A stretch of 27,063 nt of DNA, from assembly GCA_034698045.1 (NCBI GenBank), contig JAQGAU010000496.1:1-27063 (forward strand), written 5' to 3'. Position 1 is the stretch's first letter. The number at the start of each line of letters is the position of its first letter. The position numbers were made by a program, and so were the translations under genes. This document shows positions 10,561 through 20,107 of this stretch, in pieces. Below the pieces are notes generated by a model, which ran no database searches, was not told the origin of the DNA, and was given only the letters and a program-made list of their open reading frames with translations. This DNA is from Paramacrobiotus richtersi (Eukaryota; Tardigrada; Eutardigrada; Parachela; Macrobiotidae).

Positions 10561-10711
10561 TTAGTACTGTAAATACTGTATACATTGGGAACTCGTTCTT
10601 TCTTCGATTAAAATTTGTCGTATATTTACAGCTCTTTGAACCTGCTCGAGAAGCAGACATACGGTATCTCTACAGTTTATATGACTTGCACATTTGCAGT
10701 CAAAGCAAGTT

Positions 10712-11071
10712 TTAGAATTCGTACAACGAGCTGGTCTGTTTTGCGCAGGGGCAAAGGAACCCACAATAACCCCTTCCCTTTATGGCCTTTACCGAAATGT
10801 TAACATGGAGCATACCTTCGCACTGGCTTTGCACGACCAGCCGAGTATAGTTCCAATCACAACTGCAGAGACATCCGTTGCCATAGACTGCCTCGTGAAT
10901 ATGGATGAAGCCTCGTCCACCTGACCAGGGGTCGCAACTCAGCGACAAGACTTTGTTGTCAGCGCCTGACGCGCCTAACGTCTTTCTTCCGTTCACAAGA
11001 GTCTCAAGGAGAATCAGCGCTCCAACCAGACCGACAACCAAAACCATGTTTCCAGGTTTGGTACCCTTCAT
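10712..11071 (-). CDS. Possible small secreted cysteine-rich protein (unrecognised)
   Basis: ATG at 11071-11069 opens a 119-codon frame on the minus strand. A basic N-terminus and hydrophobic core (MVLVVGLVGALILLETLVNG) look like a signal peptide. The mature part holds clustered cysteines (GCLCSCDW, QCEGM, GYCGFLCPCA). The frame ends at TAA, but the overlapping minus frame 10764-10561 continues a cysteine-rich run (RCTNSKTCFDCKCASHINC), so either an intron or a frameshift may connect the two. I do not recognise the family. The signal peptide and cysteine spacing favour a real or recently real gene; chance cannot be excluded. Confidence 0.35.
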   Translation of the reverse strand: MKGTKPGNMVLVVGLVGALILLETLVNGRKTLGASGADNKVLSLSCDPWSGGRGFIHIHEAVYGNGCLCSCDWNYTRLVVQSQCEGMLHVNISVKAIKGRGYCGFLCPCAKQTSSLYEF

Positions 11072-11120
11072 GTTCGGTGATTGGGATTCACACTGCGCGA
11101 TGCTGGGTTTAGTTACTTAA

Positions 11121-12526
11121 TTACTGGACCGGTACCTAGACTGTCGCACCATTTAGCTGAACCAATGTGCTTGAAATATTACGGTGTGTTATGCGGTTTC
11201 TCTTTCCCGTTATATGTGATTACATATAGCCAGACATTGCAGGTCTAGTTAGAGTGTGAAGTACTTGGATTGATAAGCTTCAGATAAGCTACAACAGGTT
11301 CAAAGTGCGCATTGTATATTTTGATACTAATCAGTCAGGACGCGGAGTCAGGCAGTGGTCGACCAGATGACACTCCATTCGAGACCCAAGCACTGAAAAC
11401 CCGTCTCCCGCTACCGTTACAGCGTTTCGTTTTGTTTCCCGTTACGTAGTTCACAATGTATTGAGTCTAGTGACCATGTGTTGCTATGCTGTAACGTGCG
11501 CTACTGTACATAAATTTCGTACTTTTCGCATTTTTTGGTAAGTACACCGTGTTTCTCATACTGTAAATATACCGTTTATGATGAAGTTACAACGAACGCT
11601 TTAAGTTTCTTGTGAAAAATACTGCCTATTTTTGCATTATTATAACTGATTTATTACGCTTGTTTCTTACGTTCCGGCTTTCTGAATTTAGTCAGTTATA
11701 TGCGGTGAACAATAAACGCAGTACCGTGTACGAACGGTAGGTAGAAGTTGGTGAATTGTTGTTAGTATTGCATAGGTAACCGCTGCTGCTTTAGAAGACA
11801 GCTTTACTTTAAATTCAAGGAATCCCCACGACTTCGTGGTCGAACTGGACCGACGTCTTGCAGATTTGATAACTAACAGATCCGACTACCTATATAGAAC
11901 TTAGAAATTAAGGCTTTCAAAGAAAATTTGGTAACTGATACGAGTAAGCATTGCCGGGATAAAAGTAAGAAATGAGATCGTGTTTGCAATATTTTAGGTA
12001 CCATGATGTGCAACACGAAACATAACTATGGTACAGCGTCGACTGTCTTTGTACTTATGTTTAATTTTAGCAGGAAGTTATACTGCAAGGTCTCTTGCAA
12101 ACAACGAAAGTGTTTTGACGTAATCTTTGCACAGCCGAATTCAAAAATTGGAATGGCTTTGCATTGTTCACGTTAATACTAATCTGTCCGCTTGACACAG
12201 AAGGCCAGCTAAGGCGACACTTGCCCGAACATGTGGCCAGCTCAGAATTGCGGAATTTTGTTCTGGTCATCCACTACCGAATGTTTTATAAAACTAGTCG
12301 TGGTTGCGTAATTTTTCCATCGTAAAACGTTCAAATCCAAGTACGAGTATGAGAGGCTGCTGTAACTTGTTCGAACCATGTACCGATGAAATCACCGTAC
12401 AAATCTTGTGTCAGAAAATCAGTTGCTTTTACTGTTGCGCGGTCCTTTGCGGACGGGAATAATACCGGTAACCGGTTCCGACAAGGCGACAACGATCCAG
12501 CCGGTGCAATATACGCACTTGGTTTA
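11121..12526. other. Intergenic stretch, nothing recognised
   Basis: About 1.4 kb with only short open frames lacking conserved motifs, mostly A/T-rich. No RNA gene or repeat array was identified. Confidence 0.5.
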
Positions 12527-12980
12527 CAAGTAAGCTATTTTCCATGTGTTATTCGCATAAATATGCTACATACACCATTAAAATCTGCATAATTTTGTAA
12601 GTCTAGTGAATTTTTTATGGACCGGCCACTACAAATGGTAAGAAGTTATGAATTTTCAAAGTTCTTAGTATGTAAGTTGGTTTAACATAGCGGTATGGAG
12701 AGCCGGTTCGGTCACCATAACTTTAATTTAGAACAATTACTCAACGCGAAATCTAGGACTCGTTTCAGCACGACATTAACAATTTTCCTAACATTCCTAA
12801 CATTGCTAAATTCATAGCTTTCGGACTTCGCGAGTTCAAGATTTCGCAGTGAGTAATGTTGTAATTCACTAAAAAAAATTCACCATTCATTAAAAATTCA
12901 CTATACTTACAAAATTATGTAGATTTTTATGGTGTATGCAGCATATTTATGCGAATAAAACATGGAAAATAGCTTACTTG
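12527..12980. mobile_element. MITE with 84-bp terminal inverted repeats and TTA target duplication
   Basis: The left arm starts CAAGTAAGCTATTTTCCATG (12527) and the reverse complement of the right arm starts identically (12980). The arms stay matched for about 84 bp with roughly five mismatches. TTA flanks both sides (12524-12526 and 12981-12983). A 454-bp element with no coding capacity, long inverted ends and a TTA duplication fits a PIF/Harbinger-type MITE; a TA-targeting family is an alternative. The interior carries a further inverted pair near 12745-12770 and 12828-12850 (CGCGAAATCT / AGATTTCGCA). Confidence 0.82.
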
Positions 12981-14062
12981 TTAGCTCGCTTTCTCACATG
13001 CCGGTTTACAGTTTTGCATCGTCGGTTGTACAGAGTTTTAAAATCATCCCTGATGTACCAAGGTAACAACGACATAATATTATTATGGTTGCGAGAATAA
13101 AACTTCTGTGGCTTTCCTTATTGTTGCTTTTACTTTGATTTCGTGGCTATCTCTTAGCATGAAATCACATGTTTCTCATATCAACATATCGATCAATCTT
13201 GGAAATACGGAACCGCGTTCGGCCCGTGTTACACGATGACCTTATAAGGTCATCGTGTAGTACGGGCCGAACTCGTAATTACGAGAGAACCATAAATGCG
13301 GACGATAGAATCTTTTACTGCAAGCTTTGTTCATAAACTGCCATCCCTTGATTCCATGGCCAATGAGAGTATGCATTCGCAATTTATGCCTCGTATAACG
13401 TTTTTTATTGGTACCAGTTTTACTGCAACTGGCACGAATCGCATGACTACTAATAACATTACTACTTTGTGAGGGTGAAGCATGTGACTATCGTGGGATA
13501 TGATGAGCGCGATTACTTCATGTCGTTAGACTCGATAAGGGAAGGAACTAAACGTCGAAAACTTATATTGCTATACAGGCCAAGCTAGCCTGCAATTGCC
13601 GTTGGAGGATTCGCTGTATATTCAAAGTGATTAGCGATAAAATTGATTTTATGTGCAGAACAGAAGCTGTGGGAAATAATCGCGCTGGCGCATTATAGTG
13701 TTAAAGTTCGCAATAAACCACAATGACATTTTGCGAATGTTCACCATGCATAAAAGGACTACCTTACCTTGTTAGAGAATGTATATATGAATCCTGGCCT
13801 TTTGAATCTGGTTCTCGCTAACTGTCATTCATGGTTCGAGGACTGCTGGATACAGCAAAAAAATGGTCAATCACTGAATTATTTGTTCGTTTTTGTGCAT
13901 CTATCCAGCAGTCCCTGAGGAAGTGAGTACGGTATGTTCTACGCTTACTTGACAACGGGATATCGACACGTGTGATAGAAGTGCACTATTTATACGAATT
14001 GGGCTAACTGGTTTTTCCAAGCTGACAACTTACAATTAGAATATTGATATCTATACTACCGG
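12981..14062. other. Intergenic stretch with palindromes, no gene recognised
   Basis: Besides the separately listed 54-bp palindrome, a 13-bp inverted pair GGACTGCTGGATA / TATCCAGCAGTCC lies at about 13840-13852 and 13902-13914. No coding signal was recognised. Confidence 0.5.
13218..13271. repeat. 54-bp near-perfect palindrome
   Basis: The left arm starts TTCGGCCCGTGTTACACG and mirrors the right arm ending ...GGGCCGAA, centred on CTTA|TAAG at 13244/13245, with only two mismatched pairs in 27. It would form a long cruciform or hairpin with no loop. A second, perfect 14-bp palindrome (CTCGTAATTACGAG) follows immediately at 13272-13285. Confidence 0.88.
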
Positions 14063-14473
14063 GTGCTTGTCTACGAATGCAATATACGATGCAGTGTGGC
14101 TCTTCAAGATCTACAACCGGACCAGTTCGATCTCCCATCCTATATGCACGACCTGATCGCGTTCAAGGATACTGCGCAGCGGTACCAGTTACGACGGAAG
14201 GAACGGATTGAGGTTACAGCAAAACGAAGCATCGAAAAAACAACTCTGGCAATGCGACTGAAAGACCTTTTTTCGAACATTATGAAATGTGGGGAGAATA
14301 CCCTGGAGTGTGGTTCTGTCGGGCTTTTCTTATCGTTAATTGGGTCTAAAAATCTGTGTAATGGATTCTTCGCTGTTCGTATTATTGTGTCGGAAGTAGC
14401 CACTTGTAGACCAGACTTTGAGTGCCAGTTGGTTTGTCTGCTCGGTAATAAACAAACAAACAAACAATACTAA
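14063..14473 (+). other. Unrecognised open frame, 136 codons
   Basis: The frame begins TTG and contains a plausible helical, basic segment (LPSYMHDLIAFKDTAQRYQL then RRKERIEVTAKR) in its first half. The second half is less protein-like and ends in a CAAA-type simple repeat. No family recognised. It may be an exon or a pseudogene piece; a GT donor-like site exists near 14210. It lies upstream of the MCM3-like remnant, but I could not tie it to MCM3. Confidence 0.25.
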
Positions 14474-14639
14474 ATTCACACATATACAGATAGTAACGTT
14501 ATTGTGATTAAATTGGCTGCATACTATGTAAGTTTTTATTTCTGCATTCAGATGAAAGGCACATGTGGCCGCAACTCAACCCCCAGGTCACCTACGTAGA
14601 TGACGTTCAGGGTACTGCTTCCGTAGTTTCCTTTCATCC

Positions 14640-15012
14640 ATGCATAGCTGGGCTGATCTCTAAAGATGTTTCGTACTGTTATCGGTTAGGAGGCAGCCTT
14701 AATTCTGTTCTTTCAAAGGCTGTTACACAGCGCGGTGAAATGTGCCGCACTACTTTATGAAGTCTTTGTGGGTATGTATACTACGAAAAACCTGGATTTG
14801 GTCAGGGAGTGGATTTCGTAGACTGGGAGTACGGGATATGGTATGGCAGCGGCCTGGTAGAGTGGGTTGTTGGCGAAACTGGATCTGTTTGTTCTCACGA
14901 GGTACGTGATCTGTACATGATCGATCTAATCTGCGCCTTGGAGGATAATCTCGTGATCTCGGCGATCGCGCTCGGAACCAGTTATTTAACTGTTGACTTT
15001 GCTCGAAGTTAG
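14640..15012 (+). pseudogene. Decayed MCM3-like helicase core (tentative)
   Basis: Upstream of the cleaner MCM3-like exon, plus-strand frames contain degraded echoes of the MCM AAA+ core in the right order. GLISKDVSYCYRLGG then AVTQRGEMC (about 14650-14742) resemble the region before Walker B. GLLAKLDLFVL (about 14858-14890) resembles the LLSRFDLLF segment. EDNLVISAIAL (14941-14973) resembles D..IS..VL. The matches are in different frames with stops between them, so if real this is an eroded pseudogene. The resemblance is weak and rests largely on order and spacing. Confidence 0.3.
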
Positions 15013-15526
15013 GCCATGAATAACTCCACGAAACCTCTGATGCAAGGCGCTCTTTATTACGAACAGCAAAATAAAGCCGCCATGGATCATCAGCACTCGT
15101 AAATTTGCTGGTGTTTCTGACAGAGCATGCATTACCAAAGCACAATAAAAAGGCCGATACTTCTAAGTGAACGATAAAAACCCCTTCGGAATAGTGCAAG
15201 TCAGCACTGAAACATTTCGTGCTGATAATGGACGTTAGTCTGCTCATTGTATTTATGACCTTATCTTTGGTTTACTTCACTGGTCATTGTTTCCTAGATT
15301 TATAGCTTCATTTCATTTCTGTATACTGTCCGCAGTTTAGCAAGTGACGTGAGTACCTCGTTGTTCTAATCTCTTTTCGGTCATCGTTTTGCTTTTTGTT
15401 GAACATCATAACGAAATTTACTCTTTTACTTGTGAAATTCAGGCGTTTATCAACAATTTACAGGACGGATGGCATATTATTGTATGTACAACAAAGTACT
15501 ATATCGGAGGGTTGGTTTGATGTTAG

Positions 15527-15707
15527 GCCACTCGCACCCAGCCGGTAATAACGGGTCGTACTCTGGAGACGATGATTCGACTGACCACTGCCCCCGCCAA
15601 GACGTGTCTGCAGGTCAACATCGAACAAACCGACGTTCACGCTGCCAGCGGCATAGTCCAGTTTGTGTTGTTGGACAGACAAGGTGGAAAAGCACAAAAG
15701 GAAGCGG
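15527..15707 (+). pseudogene. MCM3-like C-terminal AAA+ lid exon (orphan or remnant)
   Basis: The 181-bp stretch between an acceptor-type AG (TTTGATGTTAG) and a GTAAGC donor reads 60 codons open in one frame. It includes QPVITGRTLETMIRLTTAPA and then K...VNIEQTDVHAASGIVQF. The RTLETxIRLxTAxAK signature is distinctive of MCM3, the replicative helicase subunit; other MCMs have a different sequence here. It corresponds to the helix-rich lid after the AAA+ core. No intact upstream helicase exons are present, so I call it a remnant, though the exon itself looks unbroken. The next expected feature, an acidic C-terminal tail, could be the D/E/N-rich frame near 16215-16370, but splice phase does not match. 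Confidence 0.55.
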
Positions 15708-16077
15708 GTAAGCATCTCTTCGGTTTTGTATTAATTTTTGTGCTTGCAGATTGGTAATGCTTGTACTTTTCCTGGTTGTTCGTACTTCATACTGGTTTAC
15801 TTTCTTTGCTTCTAGGTCTTACTTACTGTATATAATGAGTTAACGCAAACTTTTTTCCCCAAACGTATGATACGATAAGCTCTCTGGGGAACTACTGCAT
15901 GCCGCTGTAGATTAAAACAGTTCACTTGCACTGACTAAATCATCGAGAGGAAATTATTTTGGAAAGTTGTACTGAATTCCGTAAAAGTTAGTTTCCCGAA
16001 TAATATGTTACCAACACAACGTTAGCAAAGCATTAATGATCATGACAGTCAGGCACGGCTTCGAATTCTATACATAC

Positions 16078-16122
16078 GATCAGCGATCGGCGATCAGCGA
16101 TCAGCGAGCGTCAGCGATCAAC
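16078..16122. repeat. GATCAGC/GATCGGC short tandem repeat
   Basis: About six 7-8-bp units of CGATCAGC type run in tandem with small variations. Confidence 0.75.
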
Positions 16123-16408
16123 GGGTTTGACAATTTACTACTCAGCTTTCATGAAAACACTCACATAGGAAAAGAAACAGTTTAGACGCAGTATAGTGGT
16201 TAGTCTCGTTAAATCTGCTGTTTATTTGAGACTGCGGAACACTGATGAAGATGCCCGCCTGAGCAACGGCAATGACGAACCCATGGGTGTGGACATTGTC
16301 AAAAACAGCGCCATACCGACCCAGTTGACCCCGACGACGTGGAGAGAAGCTATAATCCTTTGCGCGCCGTGTAGGTAGTACTATAAAGTAAGCTGGGGCA
16401 CTAGCTCA

Positions 16409-16562
16409 TAATAATAGTGGTACTCAATTCTAGCTCTATACGATAAAGAGAAATGTTCTATATCGAAAAGTAACCAATCGAGGTACTTTATGCTATAGAA
16501 ATTTTTCTCTTTAACTTATAGAGCCCCACCTCCTAAAGAAGAATTCAGTACCCCTAATAGCA
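16409..16562. repeat. Long imperfect hairpin (foldback), about 150 nt
   Basis: The left arm (about 16417-16471: GGTACTCAATTCTA, GCTCTATACGATAAAGAGAA, TTCTATA, AAAGTA) pairs with the right arm (about 16483-16554) over nearly its whole length. The loop is about 11 nt (ACCAATCGAGG) and one bulge of about 18 nt lies on the right arm. No duplicated target was clear. It could be a small MITE or a foldback transcript source. Confidence 0.7.
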
Positions 16563-16590
16563 GCCACAGTTAGCTCTGTGGTGGCTGTAC

Positions 16591-17086
16591 CATAGCGAAA
16601 CTGAAGCAGACGGGGCTCTCTCGCCCGCTTACTGTTTAAGAAAGTAACGTTTTTGGGAATATTAATACACCAGCGCTTGGCGGCACATCATATATCGCAA
16701 AACTCGCAAAACTTGAAAGTTCCATTAGACTTATTCTATTCCTGAGTATTTAGAATTATTCTAATTCAAATTTCCGGTGATTCGACTTACTGTAGAATAA
16801 GTTTAATTCAAATGCGCTGCATTTGAATTAGAATAATTCCAAGTCAAATGACAGATTAATTCGTTAGACAAAAAATACTAGGCCGCCCGGCCGGGCCGGC
16901 CGCCGAGCAAGGCCGGCGCTGGCTGGCTGGCCCGCGCCAGCCAATAGGAGCAATTCAAGTGTTCACAAAGCCTAGAAGGTGGAGTCTTGGTCTCACCCCG
17001 AGCATAATCCAAACTTTTATGGCCGTTGCAGCGCCTGTTAAACAGTAAGCGGGCGAGAGAGCCCCGTCTGCTTCAGTTTCGCTATG
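16591..17086. mobile_element. 496-bp element with perfect 49-bp terminal inverted repeats
   Basis: The 49 bp at 16591-16639 (start CATAGCGAAACTGAAGCAGA) are the exact reverse complement of 17038-17086. GCTGTAC sits directly outside both ends (16584-16590 and 17087-17093), a 7-bp duplication, or 8 bp if the shared G is counted. The interior holds a nested palindrome around GAATTATTCTAATTCAAAT (about 16745-16845) and a very GC-rich block (16880-16945), and no transposase. Perfect arms imply recent insertion. An 8-bp duplication would fit hAT-type elements; that class is inference. Confidence 0.8.
16745..16845. repeat. Nested palindromes inside the 496-bp element
   Basis: The segment TTCAAATGCGCTGCATTTGAA forms a central palindrome near 16807-16828. 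An outer pair (GAATTATTCTAATTCAAAT at about 16752-16770 and its complement at about 16822-16841) encloses it. Confidence 0.7.
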
Positions 17087-17093
17087 GCTGTAC

Positions 17094-17412
17094 GAGAAGC
17101 TGCTCCACATCCATCTCAGTGCCGATTCTGTTGTGAAAGGTCCGAACAAACTGTCGGCTACGGCGGCGCCTGCATCGTCGTAGGAATCAGTTATGGCCAG
17201 TAAGTACACATATGATGGTACGTCACCGAAAGTACGGACCGTTGAAAAATACAATAAACAATAAAGTAACTTACAAACTCCCCATTTTCAACTGTTCCAA
17301 AGGGAAGGACTTGCTAATTTTGTCATACAATCATGGAATTCAACCACACAAACCGTTGCTGGGTACATACTGTGATTATTGTGGGAATACAAAAATGTAT
17401 GAAACTGAGTAA
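17094..17412 (+). other. Short open frames, no gene recognised
   Basis: Immediately right of the 496-bp element the plus strand reads LYEKLLHIHLSADSVV before a stop, and a strong donor-like CCA|GTAAGT lies at about 17200. A second frame (about 17257-17412) reads KLPIFNCSKGKDLLILSYNH and then CDYCG before stopping; it resembles a FLYWCH-type zinc finger only faintly. These may be exon relics. Nothing is certain. Confidence 0.2.
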
Positions 17413-17621
17413 ATCAGTCTTTGTGATCTGTGAAGGTCATAAGCACACGTTCTTGTCATTCTAGATCTGCGTGTGTTAGTAATATTCTTTTCTATGTCCT
17501 TTTACTCATTATTTAGTGATTTCCGTTTTGTTCTTTGTAACTGTATATTTGTAGCCGGTTCTTTGGCTTTGTGACCTTACTGCTGTTATAATTATGTGTT
17601 TATATTAGCGTATTTTAACGT

Positions 17622-17812
17622 TTAATACAACATTAACTGAAAAATATTAACTTTGGTAGTCATGCTGTTCTGGCAATTTTGCATCCGGCGGTCTGTGTCT
17701 TCTGGAAAATGCAGCGATATTCTGTCGGGCATAATCTCATCTGACATCGCCATCGCGAGTTTCCAGATCTCTTCATCAAATGCCGTGGCAATATGCCTAA
17801 AAAAACGATACA
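17622..17812 (-). other. Possible exon of unknown gene on minus strand
   Basis: After a good polypyrimidine acceptor (CGTTTTTTTAG on the minus strand) a frame of about 56 codons reads HIATAFDEEIWKLAMAMSDE and then IMPDRISLHFPEDTDRRM, ending at TAA 17624-17622. The composition is protein-like, but I do not recognise it and found no partner exons. It lies downstream of SELENOT, about 670 bp past its stop codon, so it could also be 3'-UTR sequence. Confidence 0.25.
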
Positions 17813-18343
17813 AACAACTCGATTAACAGTTTAGAACCCTGAACCGAATTCCAGCCAAGAGAACCCGAAGGGTCACCTACTTCGCCGATAAACTGCAGCT
17901 GTATATTCACCCAAATCTAGTCATTTTCATCGGTCGAGTCATCGATACGTACATATACAGGCAGTCATCAGACTGGATTCCATGCACACCGTTTCTATGC
18001 GTTAGCCTGAAGTTGTTGCCTTTTTAAGTGATGATAAGCCTTCTGTACTGTGCGACCGATTGCTCCTTGAATGTTGAAGTTTTCAGAACTGTGTTTATCA
18101 TACTCTAAATACATGATTATCGTTGCGAAGTGGATCACTGTGACTGTGGTTTCTTAAATCATTTTCTCTACTGAAATGGATTCCGCACCAGTGACAAGTT
18201 TGATTACACTTCCCAGCCAATAAACTAAATTACAAGAATCAAGCGAATGACAACAGTAACAGTACCACATGAATCGACAACTAAAGAGGTCAAAACTCAA
18301 AAGAACATGGATGAAACACCGTTTCCCAGAGTCAGAAGACACC

Positions 18344-18389
18344 ATCCAGTCGGAGCGCGCGCCACAACGCTTTCCACTCCGGCCTTCAT
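18344..18389 (-). promoter_or_regulatory. Candidate SECIS element in the SELENOT 3' UTR
   Basis: About 95 nt after the stop codon the minus strand has ATGA (18389-18386), 12 nt, then AAA, and a 3' GGAT (18347-18344), which fits the NGAN half of the quartet. The segment GGCCGGAGTG can pair with CGCTCCGACT (about nine pairs including wobbles, one C-A mismatch), leaving an apical loop of about 15 nt that starts GAAA. This matches the expected SECIS core of quartet, helix of about 10-12 bp and apical AA. The lower helix I is not convincing by eye. It was the best of all the ATGA positions I checked downstream. Confidence 0.45.
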
Positions 18390-18482
18390 ACAACCGCCCC
18401 GGGAAGGGGATCGTCCAGCTGCGAGACTAGCTGAGGAGCATCAAGAAGAAAGAAAAACGTCAAGGACTGCCAGTTTTTCAGT

Positions 18483-20107
18483 TTATTTGCCAAAGGAGGT
18501 TTGTTGTGCCGCGACCATCCCCAACACTTCGTTGAACTCGGGCACACGCCCACTCTCCAGTTTCGACCAGATGGGCACATCTACAATTAAAACGGGCACT
18601 TAATCGAAGATATCATTTATATATGCTTTTAGAAAATCATTCATATCCATTCTAGCGTTGAAAAAAATGTATATATATTTTATAATGTACTATTATATTT
18701 AATATTATAATTTAAATGTGTTTATATCAAATTCTGCCATGTTTTGCTCTCTTTTTTTGCGTATTTCTATGTTAATATTTTCTTACATTAAATAACAAAA
18801 CCGATTTTATGATATAAATTGAATTAAATTTCGTTTTAAAATGTGTCTATTTAATCGGAACAGTCATTTTCTATGCTTCAAGTAGCCAAGCGAATGTGAA
18901 AAAAGAAACCCGTACCGTTGTAGAAAATTTCGAATGCACCGGTACTCAACAAGGAATTCTCGAACATTCCGGTCAAAAACCAAGCCATAAGACATGCGTA
19001 CACCTGCAAATACACAAAAATAAGCCTGTGTTGTATGTAGAAGAATTCTGGTATCGACATAACCCGGAAACTAAATAATTATCGATTTCCGATGTAATAA
19101 TTATTACCTTCAAATAAAATCACCAAAAAAAAACTTCCCTGTAAACAGAACTACGGTGCAGCAATGCAAAGCACATCCACAAAAAAACAAGTTACTGAAA
19201 ATTTTTTAATATAAAAAAATAAAGTGTTGTAAATAAATATAAATTTACCCTTTGAATGCTCATTAATAACGTCAATTAGTGTAAATTCAGCGTAATGTAG
19301 ATGTATGAATGTCGTACCTTGTTGGACATGGCCCACTGGAAAACTCTCGGCGTCTGTGTGCCGAATCCGGGGAATGGATTATAGCCGAAGGCGATAACGA
19401 AAATAAAGGCTAATTTGGCATAGCTGAGCACCGTGGCCAGCTGGACGCGCCACAATGCGGGATCATAATTGGCTCCTTCAATGTTCACGTCGGGGTAGCG
19501 TTCTGCCAGTGCCGAGCGGTACTGCTCGTACACTTTCCGGTACCCTCATGAATAACTGCAAATTAACGATATATTTAACGAAAACACAGATGCGACTTGG
19601 AATCTTAGACTAATTTGTTATACATAATTTGTTATACATAATATATACCTAACCTGATATACATAATTTGTTTAGTAATAAAAATTAAAACTCCAGTGTT
19701 ACTCCACTGAAAAATTATCCCAAAAATTTAACCGTTAATTGTTAAAAATATATTTTGTTGAAATAAAAATAACAAATAATTACTTAAACATTTAGGTAAT
19801 TAAAAATGTTGAAAGATTGTCATAAAAACCATTAAAAAATATATGAAAATATTGTATGAAAATGGGGTGTTGAATTGTAGCTAAATTCGCAAAAATTACT
19901 GTAATGATGAAAATCACGTCCTTACCAGTATAAAAACTTGAGCGCAGGTCCACTGCGCATCTGCATCATCTTGGGCTGCGGAACGTCCTTGACACTCTCG
20001 GGTTCGGGAGTTTCCTGTTTGGAATGGGCGAGGAGATCCCGAATGGAAAGCAGGAAAAAGACGTTGACCAGCAGTCCGTAGGCCAGCAGGCGACGATTGT
20101 CCGCCAT
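18483..20107 (-). CDS. SELENOT: Selenoprotein T (thioredoxin-like ER selenoprotein), four exons
   Basis: Exons on the minus strand are 20107-19926, 19555-19318, 19003-18916 and 18580-18483, all GT-AG and phase-consistent. They total 606 nt, or 201 residues plus stop, against about 195 in vertebrates. Exon 1 begins MADNRRLLAYGLLVNVFFLL, a signal-anchor. Its last two bases TG join the T of exon 2 to make Cys, giving C-Y-S-TGA-G-Y-R: the CxxU redox motif with the UGA (19548-19546) read as selenocysteine. Exon 2 continues YPDVNIEG, a hydrophobic segment and FGTQTPRVFQWAMSNK. Exon 3 encodes VYACLMAWFLTGMFEN and STGAFEIFYN. Exon 4 encodes DVPIWSKLESGRVPEF and ends GK-stop. Each block matches the SelT family, ER-membrane oxidoreductases linked to calcium homeostasis and redox control. 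It is divergent from MTO1, with starts 757 bp apart. Confidence 0.95.
19546..19548 (-). other. SELENOT: Selenocysteine-encoding UGA of SELENOT
   Basis: In the spliced reading frame the codons are TG|T TAT TCA TGA GGG TAC CGG. The family has U at exactly this place in C-x-x-U-G-Y-R. The frame stays open for over 130 codons after the TGA and ends with the expected SelT C-terminal region. Confidence 0.92.
19616..19672. repeat. Short repeat TTGTTATACATAA in SELENOT intron 1
   Basis: ATTTGTTATACATAA occurs twice in tandem, with a third diverged copy (GATATACATAATTTG). The surroundings are A/T-rich intron. Confidence 0.65.

Noticed and set aside
14750-15247. 165-codon minus-strand open frame
   Set aside because: Low-complexity Arg/Ser composition, no recognisable domain, and the opposite strand carries the MCM-like traces. 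It is long enough to recheck, but I cannot support it.
16196-16378. Acidic plus-strand frame (NTDEDARLSNGNDEPMGVD) as a further MCM3 exon
   Set aside because: The composition would suit an MCM3 tail, but the splice phase does not match the 15707 donor and no conserved motif follows.
17257-17412. Possible FLYWCH zinc finger (KGKDLL ... CDYCG)
   Set aside because: The W-x-C and His ligands in the expected places are missing; the likeness is too faint to annotate as a domain.
18247-18603. 118-codon plus-strand open frame
   Set aside because: It is antisense to SELENOT exon 4 and 3' UTR, with no motif of its own.
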